A stretch of DNA of 64,000 bases, from assembly GCF_040537815.1 (NCBI RefSeq), contig NZ_JBEWSZ010000001.1:124001-188000 (forward strand), in the 5' to 3' direction. This document shows, piece by piece, positions 8,656-16,385 of the stretch; the first letter of the stretch is position 1, and the number at the start of each line of letters is the position of its first letter. This DNA is from Mesorhizobium shangrilense (lineage in GTDB: Bacteria > Pseudomonadota > Alphaproteobacteria > Rhizobiales > Rhizobiaceae). Under the pieces are notes generated by a model that saw only the letters and a program-made list of their open reading frames with translations, was not told the origin of the DNA and ran no database searches. The translations under genes and the position numbers were made by a program.

Positions 8656-10226
8656 ACAAGGTTGCCGACAGGGTGTTTGCGCTTTTGCCGCTGGCGGCCG
8701 CCATCGCCTGCCTTGTGCATGCCTGGCCGCCGGCGGATTTCGCCTGGAGCAGCCTTCGGCATTCGTGGCGCGATCCCGCCACCCTGCGCGTGGTGGTGTT
8801 CGCAACGGCGGCGCTCGCCTGCCTCATCGGCGCTGTCATGTTCTGGGCCGGCCTGTTGCCGGGACGGCCCAGCCATCAGCCCGGGGCGCCGTTGTTCGGC
8901 CGGGCGGCGGAGACACAGGACACAGGCCGGCCGCGCCTGCGGCGTGCCTTTCTGGTGGTGCCGATGGTTGCCGTTCTGGCGCTGGCTGCGGACGGGTTTG
9001 CTTCCCGGTGGGCTGATCATTCCGGCGGCGAGGTGGCGTCGCCCAGTCGGACCAAGACCGGCGAGGCCAGCGAAGCCAAGGCTGGCGAACCGAAGAGCCA
9101 GGAGGTCGCCAGCGCGCCACCGGCAAACCCGCCGACCGTGCCAGTTCAGCCGATACCACCGGCTGCTTCATCAGCCGAGCAGGCGGCAAAGACGCCTGCG
9201 CCCGCGCAGCCAATGGCGCCGTCGCCGCCCTTGCAACCGCCCGAGGTCGCGGCCATTCCGCCGGCCGCGCCGGCTCCGACCGTTGCGCCGCTGCCGGAAA
9301 ATCCGCCGCCCGCGCCGGCGCTGGCCGACGGTCATCGCGACGCCGTGGTCTGGCTCTCGGTGGCACCCGACGGGCATTCGATCCTCAGCGCCAGTACCGA
9401 TCACATGATCAAGCTGTGGGATATCGATGGCAAGCGGCTGATCCGCACGCTGGGCATGCACAAGGACATGGCGCGCACGGCGCTGTTCATGCCCGACGGG
9501 GTGAGCGCGCTGACGGCGGGCGACGATGGCGAGATCGTGCTGCGGAAACTGTCTGACGGTACGGTGCTGCGGGTGTTTTCCTCGGGCGGCAATGGCGGCG
9601 CCAACAAGCTCGCCATCACGCCGGACGGCAAGCGCGCCGTCAGCGGCCACGAGACCGGCGCGGTCATCGTCTGGGATATCGACAAGGGCACGGTGCTGCA
9701 TGTCATGCCCGGCCATGACTGGTCGGTCAGCGCGGTGGCCGTCTCGCCCGACGGCAGCCAGGCGCTGTCAGGCAGCATCGAGGGCACGCTGAAACTGTGG
9801 GACGTCGAAACCGGCAAGCAGCTGCGCAGCTGGCACGGCCACGAGCAGGGCACCTATGGCGCGGTGTTCACCGCCGATGGCCACCATGTCTTCACCGGCA
9901 GCGGCGACCTGACCATAAAACTCTGGGACCTCGACACAGGGCGCGAGCTGCGCCGCTTCGAAGGTCATGAGGGCACGGTCTACGCGCTCGCGCTGTCGGC
10001 CGACGGCAAGCGCCTCTTGTCCGGCTCGCTCGACGGCACCGCGCGGCTGTGGGATGTCGACACCGGCAACGAACTTGCGGAGTTCGACAGCCATTCCGGC
10101 CCGATCTACGCGGTGGCCTTCGCGCCGGACGGCACAGTGCTGACCGGCGGCTACGACCGCACGATCAGGGATTGGCCGGCGGCCGGCGGCGATGGCGTGG
10201 TGCTGTTTGCGGGCGCGCCGGGGTGA
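8652..10226 (+). CDS. membrane-anchored WD40-repeat (7-bladed) protein
   Basis: The 524-residue product has three N-terminal membrane segments (about residues 5-25, 38-62 and 95-115). A Pro/Ala-rich linker spans about residues 130-220, and seven WD40 repeats follow to the end (for example LSGSIEGTLKLWDVETG, FTGSGDLTIKLWDLDTG, LSGSLDGTARLWDVDTG). The propeller would sit on the periplasmic or cytoplasmic face depending on topology, which the sequence alone does not settle. WD40 proteins of this kind act as binding platforms; no enzymatic domain is visible. It is coupled to the 82-aa gene by an ATGA overlap. Confidence 0.9.
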   Translation: MNKVADRVFALLPLAAAIACLVHAWPPADFAWSSLRHSWRDPATLRVVVFATAALACLIGAVMFWAGLLPGRPSHQPGAPLFGRAAETQDTGRPRLRRAFLVVPMVAVLALAADGFASRWADHSGGEVASPSRTKTGEASEAKAGEPKSQEVASAPPANPPTVPVQPIPPAASSAEQAAKTPAPAQPMAPSPPLQPPEVAAIPPAAPAPTVAPLPENPPPAPALADGHRDAVVWLSVAPDGHSILSASTDHMIKLWDIDGKRLIRTLGMHKDMARTALFMPDGVSALTAGDDGEIVLRKLSDGTVLRVFSSGGNGGANKLAITPDGKRAVSGHETGAVIVWDIDKGTVLHVMPGHDWSVSAVAVSPDGSQALSGSIEGTLKLWDVETGKQLRSWHGHEQGTYGAVFTADGHHVFTGSGDLTIKLWDLDTGRELRRFEGHEGTVYALALSADGKRLLSGSLDGTARLWDVDTGNELAEFDSHSGPIYAVAFAPDGTVLTGGYDRTIRDWPAAGGDGVVLFAGAPG

Positions 10227-10300
10227 GGGGGCGGAGCGTTGTGGAGAATCCAGTGAGATGATTCAGCGTTGAAGCGGGGAGTTTGACCTGTCCACACTCG

Positions 10301-10481
10301 CGCTGCCCCTCACCTGCCTGCCGGCATCCTCTCCCCGTATAGTGACGGGGAGAGGGGCGCTGTCGCGACCCTCCGCGCTCTTTCTGCAGCGTTGACAATT
10401 GGCGAAATCATAGGCGACGGCGTCCTTCTCCCCGTCACTGTACGGGGAGAAGTGCCCGGCAGGGCGATGAGGGGCGGCGCT
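10301..10481 (+). repeat. RIME-like inverted repeat
   Basis: Same type as 6856-7037: outer arms CGCTGCCCCTCA and GATGAGGGGCGGCGC, with two CTCCCCGTATAGTGACGGGG hairpins. It fills most of the 319-bp gap between the convergent WD40 and GNAT genes, where nothing else is visible. Confidence 0.8.
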
Positions 10482-10545
10482 GGCTTTGGATCGTTAAGTC
10501 CCGGTGCTAACGCCTAGAGATCACAATACTATTCCCAAACTCCCA

Positions 10546-11397
10546 TCACCCCAACTCCAGCGTCGTCACCCCGAATATCCGCGAGGCATCGAGCGCCGGC
10601 GCCGGGCCCTTGTACATGCGCGTGGTGGTGAAGGTGGGCGCAAAGCCCGACGCTTCGAGGGCGGCGATGAAGGGGGTGTTTTCAGCGGGGACGTCGATGT
10701 GCAGGTCTCCGCCCTGGCAGGCTTCCGACAGCCCGTCCAGCAGATGCAGGGCGGTGTCGAGGTCGTCGGCGAACAGCGGGCCGATCTTGAAGCCCGAGCG
10801 GCAGCGGCGCGCGACGGCGTAGCCGGTGGTGCCGCGTGCGCCGATCGCCGCCAGTCCATGGTGGGGTGCCAGCAGCCAGCGCTGCAGGAAGGCATGCCTG
10901 GGCGCGGGGAAGCAACAGGCGTCGTAGGCGATGATGTCGGGGACGATGATGTCGGGCACGATTTGCCTGGTCACCGCGTGCAGGCCTTCGCGCCTGACGG
11001 CCGGGATCGCGCCGCGCCCGCTGAAGCGGATGGTTTCGTAGGCCGGCCGAAACCCCTGGCGGCGGTAATTGGCCAGCTGCGCCTCGACGCCGTCGAGGCC
11101 GATGGTGCGGCCGGCGAGCCTGGCCATGCCGGCGTTCCACACCGCCTTGCCATAGCCCTTGCCGCGCATGTCGGGCCGGCAGATGTAGAGGCCGATGAAG
11201 CCGAAATCGCCGCCATAGGCGACGGCCGAGATGGCGGCGACCATTTCGCTGCCGACAAAGGCGCCGATGAAACCCAGGGGGTCGGCGGGCTGGAAGGCGG
11301 CGGCATCGTCCAGGCCGGGATTCCAGCCTTCGGCCGCCGCCCAGTCGATGAGTTCAGCCAGTTCCGGCAGCGACAGCGTGCGGATGGTCGGTTTCAT
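10546..11397 (-). CDS. GNAT N-acetyltransferase with C-terminal second acyltransferase-like domain
   Basis: The 283-residue product starts MKPTIRTLSLPELAELIDWAA. A standard GNAT fold is clear in the first half: IGLYICRPDMRGKGYGKAVW is the acetyl-CoA binding motif A (R-G-x-G-Y/K-G), followed by LDGVEAQLANYRRQGFRPAY, where family members contact the substrate. The second half (residues about 150-283) fits the YitH-type architecture, with a second GNAT-like domain ending FEAS-like ALEASGFAPTFTTTRMYKG. The substrate is unknown. It is convergent with the WD40 gene. Confidence 0.85.
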   Translation of the reverse strand: MKPTIRTLSLPELAELIDWAAAEGWNPGLDDAAAFQPADPLGFIGAFVGSEMVAAISAVAYGGDFGFIGLYICRPDMRGKGYGKAVWNAGMARLAGRTIGLDGVEAQLANYRRQGFRPAYETIRFSGRGAIPAVRREGLHAVTRQIVPDIIVPDIIAYDACCFPAPRHAFLQRWLLAPHHGLAAIGARGTTGYAVARRCRSGFKIGPLFADDLDTALHLLDGLSEACQGGDLHIDVPAENTPFIAALEASGFAPTFTTTRMYKGPAPALDASRIFGVTTLELG

Positions 11398-11521
11398 GGC
11401 TGGTCCATCATGTCGAGGCCGATCTCGATTTGCGCAAGCGTTCGGCCCGTGGCGCTGAAGGATGCTGGAATTCCGAGGAAGGCCGGGAAGTCATATCTCA
11501 GCGGCTCGACCCGGCCAGGGC

Positions 11522-12217
11522 TCAGAACTTGTAGCTGAAGCCGATCTTGAGAGCGTTTTCCTTCAGCTCCACGTCGGTGCTGCCGTTGCCGGCCCCCGGA
11601 GTGTCAAAGTTCGTGCTGCCAAAGTCGGTATAGCGATAGTCGACATTGGCGATGAAGTGATCGGTGAAGGCGTAGGCAAGGCCCGCACCCACGGTCCATC
11701 CAGCCTTGGTTCCGCTGTAGCCGCCTCCGGGAACAATCGGGCCGGGGAAGGTAGTACTGGCACCGCCATCATAGTTGATGAACGCCACGCCACCAGTGAC
11801 GTAGGGCAGGAAGCGGTCGAAGGCGTAGCCGGCCTGGCCGCGCAACGACCCGCCGTAGTTGACGGTAACGGACTCACCGCCGGGGGGTATGTTGAACGGT
11901 GCGCCATCTTCCTTGTTGAAATAGCTGTAGAGATCGCCTTCGACGCCGAGGACGACGTTGTTGTCGAATTGATAGCGATATCCGGCCTGGCCGCCCAGGG
12001 TGAAAGCGTTGGGTGAGGGTGAGCTCTCGATGCCTGCGGTACCGGGAAGCGTGATGCTGGTATCGACCCACGAAAATCCGCCCTGGACGCCCACATAGAC
12101 GCCGGACCAGGAAAACGACGGGGCGGCGGCTGCCGGTTCCAGCACATCGGCGGCATAGGCCGTGCCCATTCCGAGCAAGGACATCCCGATAGCCAGTGCA
12201 ATGCGCATCGAATTCAA
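11522..12217 (-). CDS. outer-membrane beta-barrel protein, Omp25/Omp31 type
   Basis: The 231-residue product has a classical signal peptide (MNSMRIALAIGMSLLGMGTAYA, cut before ADVLEP) and then alternating amphipathic strands with the porin-family signature GVYVGVQGGFSWVDT, YRYQFDNNVVLGVEGDLY and a C-terminal ALKIGFSYKF ending in Phe, as needed for Bam-dependent insertion. Rhizobiales have many such 8-strand barrels. It is transcribed divergently from the operon starting at 12660, across an AT-rich gap. Confidence 0.92.
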   Translation of the reverse strand: MNSMRIALAIGMSLLGMGTAYAADVLEPAAAAPSFSWSGVYVGVQGGFSWVDTSITLPGTAGIESSPSPNAFTLGGQAGYRYQFDNNVVLGVEGDLYSYFNKEDGAPFNIPPGGESVTVNYGGSLRGQAGYAFDRFLPYVTGGVAFINYDGGASTTFPGPIVPGGGYSGTKAGWTVGAGLAYAFTDHFIANVDYRYTDFGSTNFDTPGAGNGSTDVELKENALKIGFSYKF

Positions 12218-12659
12218 CCCTCAGCGGGTCGAGTTCTAGGCTCGTCGCGGCGCCGAGTCTGTAACCTATTGGCAACGCGCGGATAAATAAGCTGACGGGG
12301 GCGTCGAACAAGGGGAGACGCCGGATTTCCGGGTCGTGGGCCTCCCGACCTTTGCCCGGCCGTTCGCCAGCGCACCGATTGCCGTAGGGCAGGCCGTCAT
12401 GGCGCGTCTCGATGATTTCGGCGCGCGACGTTAAGCTGGCTAAGATGCCATTTCTGCGTATCAATGATTTTCGGCAATATGAAATAAAAATTGAACGGTT
12501 AGATTTGTGTATTGTTCAACAATTCGCTTCCGCTCAAATATTAGTGACAGATCATAAGTCGGGGTGTATATTATCCCGGCAATACGATTTTGTGAGCCTA
12601 TTATATCCCGATGACGTTTGGCGACTTTAAACAAAGCCCGCTGACGGGAGGGTTATGTC
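12218..12659. other. 442-bp intergenic region with AT-rich core
   Basis: This lies between divergent genes. The part from about 12420 to 12640 is clearly richer in A+T than its surroundings and includes TTGAAC at 12491-12496 and its inverse GTTCAA at 12514-12519. It probably holds promoters for both the porin and the 12660 operon. A 72-codon frame through it has no coding character and I do not call it a gene. Confidence 0.5.
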
Positions 12660-12932
12660 ATGGACGAAATCGTGCCTGTCATCCTTGGAGCCGTATTGGG
12701 AGCGCTGGTCTGGCGCACCACGAACGGCCGAATGCGGGCCATTCTGTCCGTTCTGGCGGTTGTCGCCGCAGGCGCCTTCGCGACCATCCTGAGCGGCGAA
12801 TTCCAGCTGAGCTGGGTCTATTTTCTGATTGATTTCAGCGAAGCCGCGCTTGGCCTCGTCATCGGTATCGCGCTTGTGCGTTTCTTCCTGCCAAGGCGGG
12901 CGGCCGACATATCGGCGCGCGCACAGCGCTAA
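12660..12932 (+). CDS. small multi-pass membrane protein, 90 aa
   Basis: The product begins MDEIVPVILGAVLGALVW and has three hydrophobic segments (residues about 4-20, 27-46 and 52-78) followed by a basic end (RRAADISARAQR). A GGGAGGG ribosome-binding site precedes the start. It is the first gene of a plus-strand run with 13056 and 13819. Function unknown. Confidence 0.65.
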   Translation: MDEIVPVILGAVLGALVWRTTNGRMRAILSVLAVVAAGAFATILSGEFQLSWVYFLIDFSEAALGLVIGIALVRFFLPRRAADISARAQR

Positions 12933-13055
12933 CGTTCCGGCTGGGCGCCGGCGCGATTTGTTTGCCGGGGGTTCGGCGCCTGCGCGCCCGGGTTTTCGGG
13001 ACGGCCATAGCCATCGTTTCATTGCGGACGTTTCGTCCGGAGGGAGGAGTGCGCC

Positions 13056-13817
13056 ATGAGCACCGACGAACGACGCCCGGAGGAAGCCGGTTTCGTATTC
13101 CGGGGCAGGTCCATGCCGGACCGTGGTCACCCCACCCATGACGATGACGCCGAACGCCGCGCCGATGCGGAAAAGACCATCAGGATCCACATCGACGAGG
13201 TGCTGCACAGCACTCCCGAATTGCGCGACCTCGGCGGCCGCGACGCCTTCGTGATCAGCGACGACAGGGCAATCTTCGAAAGCGGTGAGGAATTCGTCTT
13301 CTTCACCGACGTCGTGTCCCTGGGCAACCATCTGGTGGTGCGTGAACTCGGCCATCGCCGCGCCACCACCGAAGCGCGCGAGGAGATTGCCGAGACGCTG
13401 CGCGTCGCCGTCGAGCGGCCGCTGGCCGAGCGCGTGCGACATGCCGAGCTGATCGTGACCGGCGAAGTCACGGCTTCCAGGGTACTCGAGCGACCGTTTC
13501 CGCCGCGCTCGGAGCACGACCCGGAATGGGGCGTCGCGCGCATCGCCGTGCGAACCGTTCTCAAGGGGAAGAAACCCAAGGGAGATGTCGAAGTCCTCTT
13601 TGCCAACAGCCATGACATCGCCTGGTACAAATCGCCGAAGCTGCATGAAGGCAGGCATGGGATCTTCCTGCTGCACCTGGCAGGGCAAGAGGAAGAGGAC
13701 GACCATCCGCGCGACCTGCCCAGACCCATCCACAAGGCGATCGATCCGCTCGATTTCCTGCCCACGGACCGCGAGGCCGATGTGCGGCGCTTGATCGATC
13801 AAGAGGGAGGCCGCTGA
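13056..13817 (+). CDS. hypothetical protein with two related beta-rich halves, 253 aa
   Basis: The product has no signal peptide or membrane segment. Two stretches look like copies of one domain: residues about 42-95 (IRIHIDEVLHS ... FESGEEFVFFTDVVS) and about 160-215 (IAVRTVLKGKKPKGDVEVLF ... LHEGRHGIFLLHLAG). Each has a strand with 'V..VL', a charged turn, and a final 'G...FLL/FFT' strand, reminiscent of small OB- or NTR-like domains. The TGA at 13815 is one base from the next ATG, so it is coupled to the 805-aa gene. I do not recognise a named family. Confidence 0.7.
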   Translation: MSTDERRPEEAGFVFRGRSMPDRGHPTHDDDAERRADAEKTIRIHIDEVLHSTPELRDLGGRDAFVISDDRAIFESGEEFVFFTDVVSLGNHLVVRELGHRRATTEAREEIAETLRVAVERPLAERVRHAELIVTGEVTASRVLERPFPPRSEHDPEWGVARIAVRTVLKGKKPKGDVEVLFANSHDIAWYKSPKLHEGRHGIFLLHLAGQEEEDDHPRDLPRPIHKAIDPLDFLPTDREADVRRLIDQEGGR

Positions 13818-13818
13818 G

Positions 13819-16236
13819 ATGTCGGACGTCCTCACAGTCGTCAACATGATCCCCAATTTGTCGAGCGGGGAAACCAACCAGGACAGCGAACCCAATCTGG
13901 CGGTCAATCCCGCCAATCCGCTGGAGATCGCCGGAACCGCCTTCACGCCGAGCCCTAATGCCGGCAGCAAGAATTCGCCGATCTTCTTTTCCAACGATGG
14001 CGGCTCCACCTGGAGCCTGAAGGACCTCATCGCCGGCACGCCGGTACGCGACCAGACACTGCGCTTCGCGACGACGAGCGGCAATCTCTACGCTGGCGTA
14101 CTGTGGGGCGGCGGCGGCATCTCGTCGATCAATTTCGACATCTTGCGCACCAACGACTTCTCCGGCGCCACGACGATGTTCAGAATGGCGACGCGCAAGA
14201 ACGACGACCAGCCCTTCATACAGGCGGCGACGGTTCCTTCCGGCTCCGGCGCCGGCAAGGACCGCGTCTATGTCGGCAGCAACGACCACGCGCCGGCCAA
14301 CATCCCGGCGACGGTCGACCAGTCGCTTGACGCGGCAATCGCCGCGCCGGCGACCAGCACCTTCGTCATCGAAGGGCGCACCGTTGCGCGCGACGGCTTC
14401 CAGACGCGGCCGGCCATCCACCTGAACGGCACCGTCTACGCGCTGTTCTACGCGGTCCTGCCAGGCTTCGCGTCCTTTGACGTGGTGATCGTGCGCGACG
14501 ACAACTGGGCGAGCAGCGCCACGCCCTACACCGCGCTGATCGATCCGGGCGACCTCAAGCAGGGCCTGCGCATCGCTACCAACGTTAACAACCCTTTCTT
14601 GGGCCTCAACATCGGCCAGCAGCGCATCGGCGGCGATCTTTCGATCGCGGTCGACCCCAACAACAGCGCCGTCGTCTATGCCTGCTGGGGTGACCAGACG
14701 GGCGGCACCTATACGCTCTACATACGCAAGTCGACCGATTCCGGGGCAACCTGGTCGGGCAATCTGCGCAGCATCGCCAATGCGACCAATCCGGCACTGG
14801 CCATCAACGAGGCGGGCCGGCTCGGCTTCGTCTACCAGCAGGTCACCGGCCTTGCGCCCAGCCAGCGCTGGGAAACGATGCTGGAACTGACGACCAACGA
14901 TTTCGGTTCTATCAACACCTATACGCTGGCCAACACGCCGGCCAGCACGCCGGCGGCGAGCTTCCAGCCCTATATCGGCGACTATCTCTACATGATGGCC
15001 GTCGGGCGCTCGTTCTACGGCATCTTCAGCGCCAACAACACGCCGGACCACGCCAACTTCCCCAACGGAGTCAAATTCCAGCGCAACGCCAATTTCACCA
15101 CCAAGACGCTGCTGGCCACGGACAACGTCACCCCGGTGGCGGTATCCATCGACCCGTTCTTCTTCAAGGTCGCGCCCGGAACCGGCAGGGTGGTCACCGG
15201 CATCGCCGACAAGGGTAATTTCGGCCATGTCTGCCTCGGCTCCTTCACCGACGAGGAACTGACCATCGACAATGGCGGCACGGCGATGCTGTCGATCACC
15301 AACATTGTCTCGTCATCGCCGGATTTCCTCACGCCGAGCGTGCTGTCCTATCCGATCAAGCTCGGCGTCGGCGACGCCATCGACCTGGCGATCCGGTTCG
15401 AGCCGACCAGCCTCGGCCTCAAGGCGGCGATCATCACCGTGTTCAGCAACGATCCGGCCGGGCCGCACAAGGTACACGTATCTGGGCTGGCGCAGGGGCC
15501 GAAACTCAACCTCCTGATCGCCGACACCGGCAATTTCGGCAAGGTCTGCGTCGGGTCGTTCCGCGACGAGCCGCTCATCCTCAACAATGGCAGCCATTGC
15601 GGGTTGACGGTGACCGGAGCGACATCGTCCTCGCCGGACTTCCTGGTTCCCGAGGCGCTGTTCTATCCGCTGCTGATCGGGGCCGGCGCCTCGCTGCCGC
15701 TGCCGATCCGCTTCGCGCCGAAGAGCTTTGGCGCCAAGGGGGCGACGATCACCGTCACCAGCACCGATCCCGGCAGTCCGCACGACATCGCCGTCAAGGG
15801 CGAAGCGCCGAGCGGCAAGCTCGCCGTCACCGGCTCGCTGTGCTTCGGCGGGGTCAAGGCGTGCTGCCGGACGGAGCGGGTGATCTCGATCTGCAATATC
15901 GGCGAATGCGCCCTGCACGTGACGAGCGTCGCCTTCAAGCGCAAGAGCCATCACTGGAAGCTGGTCCACAACCCGTTCCCGGCGACGCTGCATGCGGGTT
16001 CGTGCCTGGCGCTGACCGTCTGCTACAAGGCAAACGAGAAGTGCCCGCGCGCCTGCGAACTGATCATCACCAGCGACGATCCGGCGACGCCGGTCAAGAC
16101 GCTGGACGTGATGGCCTACACGATCTGGGAGGAATGCGGCTGCAAGCATGAAGGCCACGAGCACCACAAATGCGGTTGCGAGGAATGCTGCGACGATTGC
16201 TGCGACGACGATGACGAGGAGGACGACGACGAATAG
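13819..16236 (+). CDS. Asp-box beta-propeller plus ASH-like modules with Cys/His/Asp-rich tail, 805 aa
   Basis: Residues 1 to about 440 contain Asp-box motifs (FSNDGGSTWS near residue 57; KSTDSGATWSG near 310) and read as a sialidase-like beta-propeller. Residues about 460-770 hold three ASH/HYDIN-like beta-sandwich modules; the first two each carry FGHVCLGSF or FGKVCVGSF, and all include an 'SSPDF...' or similar strand and 'I.(V/I)TS.DP'. The last 35 residues are extremely rich in Cys, His and Asp (KCGCEECCDDCCDDDD), an obvious metal-binding candidate. No signal peptide is visible, so the location is uncertain. No sialidase catalytic Arg triad can be assigned, so enzymatic activity is not claimed. 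A hairpin terminator follows. Confidence 0.75.
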   Translation: MSDVLTVVNMIPNLSSGETNQDSEPNLAVNPANPLEIAGTAFTPSPNAGSKNSPIFFSNDGGSTWSLKDLIAGTPVRDQTLRFATTSGNLYAGVLWGGGGISSINFDILRTNDFSGATTMFRMATRKNDDQPFIQAATVPSGSGAGKDRVYVGSNDHAPANIPATVDQSLDAAIAAPATSTFVIEGRTVARDGFQTRPAIHLNGTVYALFYAVLPGFASFDVVIVRDDNWASSATPYTALIDPGDLKQGLRIATNVNNPFLGLNIGQQRIGGDLSIAVDPNNSAVVYACWGDQTGGTYTLYIRKSTDSGATWSGNLRSIANATNPALAINEAGRLGFVYQQVTGLAPSQRWETMLELTTNDFGSINTYTLANTPASTPAASFQPYIGDYLYMMAVGRSFYGIFSANNTPDHANFPNGVKFQRNANFTTKTLLATDNVTPVAVSIDPFFFKVAPGTGRVVTGIADKGNFGHVCLGSFTDEELTIDNGGTAMLSITNIVSSSPDFLTPSVLSYPIKLGVGDAIDLAIRFEPTSLGLKAAIITVFSNDPAGPHKVHVSGLAQGPKLNLLIADTGNFGKVCVGSFRDEPLILNNGSHCGLTVTGATSSSPDFLVPEALFYPLLIGAGASLPLPIRFAPKSFGAKGATITVTSTDPGSPHDIAVKGEAPSGKLAVTGSLCFGGVKACCRTERVISICNIGECALHVTSVAFKRKSHHWKLVHNPFPATLHAGSCLALTVCYKANEKCPRACELIITSDDPATPVKTLDVMAYTIWEECGCKHEGHEHHKCGCEECCDDCCDDDDEEDDDE

Positions 16237-16259
16237 CTGTCCTTGCCGGAGACATTGAG

Positions 16260-16293
16260 CCGCGAGCTGCCGGTGATGGCAGCCCGCGGTTTT
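16260..16293 (+). terminator. Rho-independent terminator after the 12660-16236 operon
   Basis: Arms CCGCGAGCTGCC and GGCAGCCCGCGG pair with one mismatch around a 6-base loop and are followed by TTTT. This ends the three-gene operon before the amidase gene. Confidence 0.75.
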
Positions 16294-16385
16294 CAACTGT
16301 CGTGACGCCACCGGTGAAATGGGGGCCTTTACCTCGGCACTTTCACGGCCAATATGGGCACTCCACACAACACCGGAAGAATCCC

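Noticed and set aside
10504..11538. Plus-strand frame opposite the GNAT gene
   Set aside because: The minus-strand product has a clear acetyl-CoA motif; the plus-strand frame is Gly/Arg/Asp-rich and featureless.
12412..12630. 72-codon frame in the AT-rich gap
   Set aside because: The region looks like promoter DNA and there is no start signal or family pattern.
13561..15228. Minus-strand frame of over 500 codons opposite the Asp-box/ASH gene
   Set aside because: The plus-strand product has coherent repeats and Asp boxes, while the minus-strand product lacks any.
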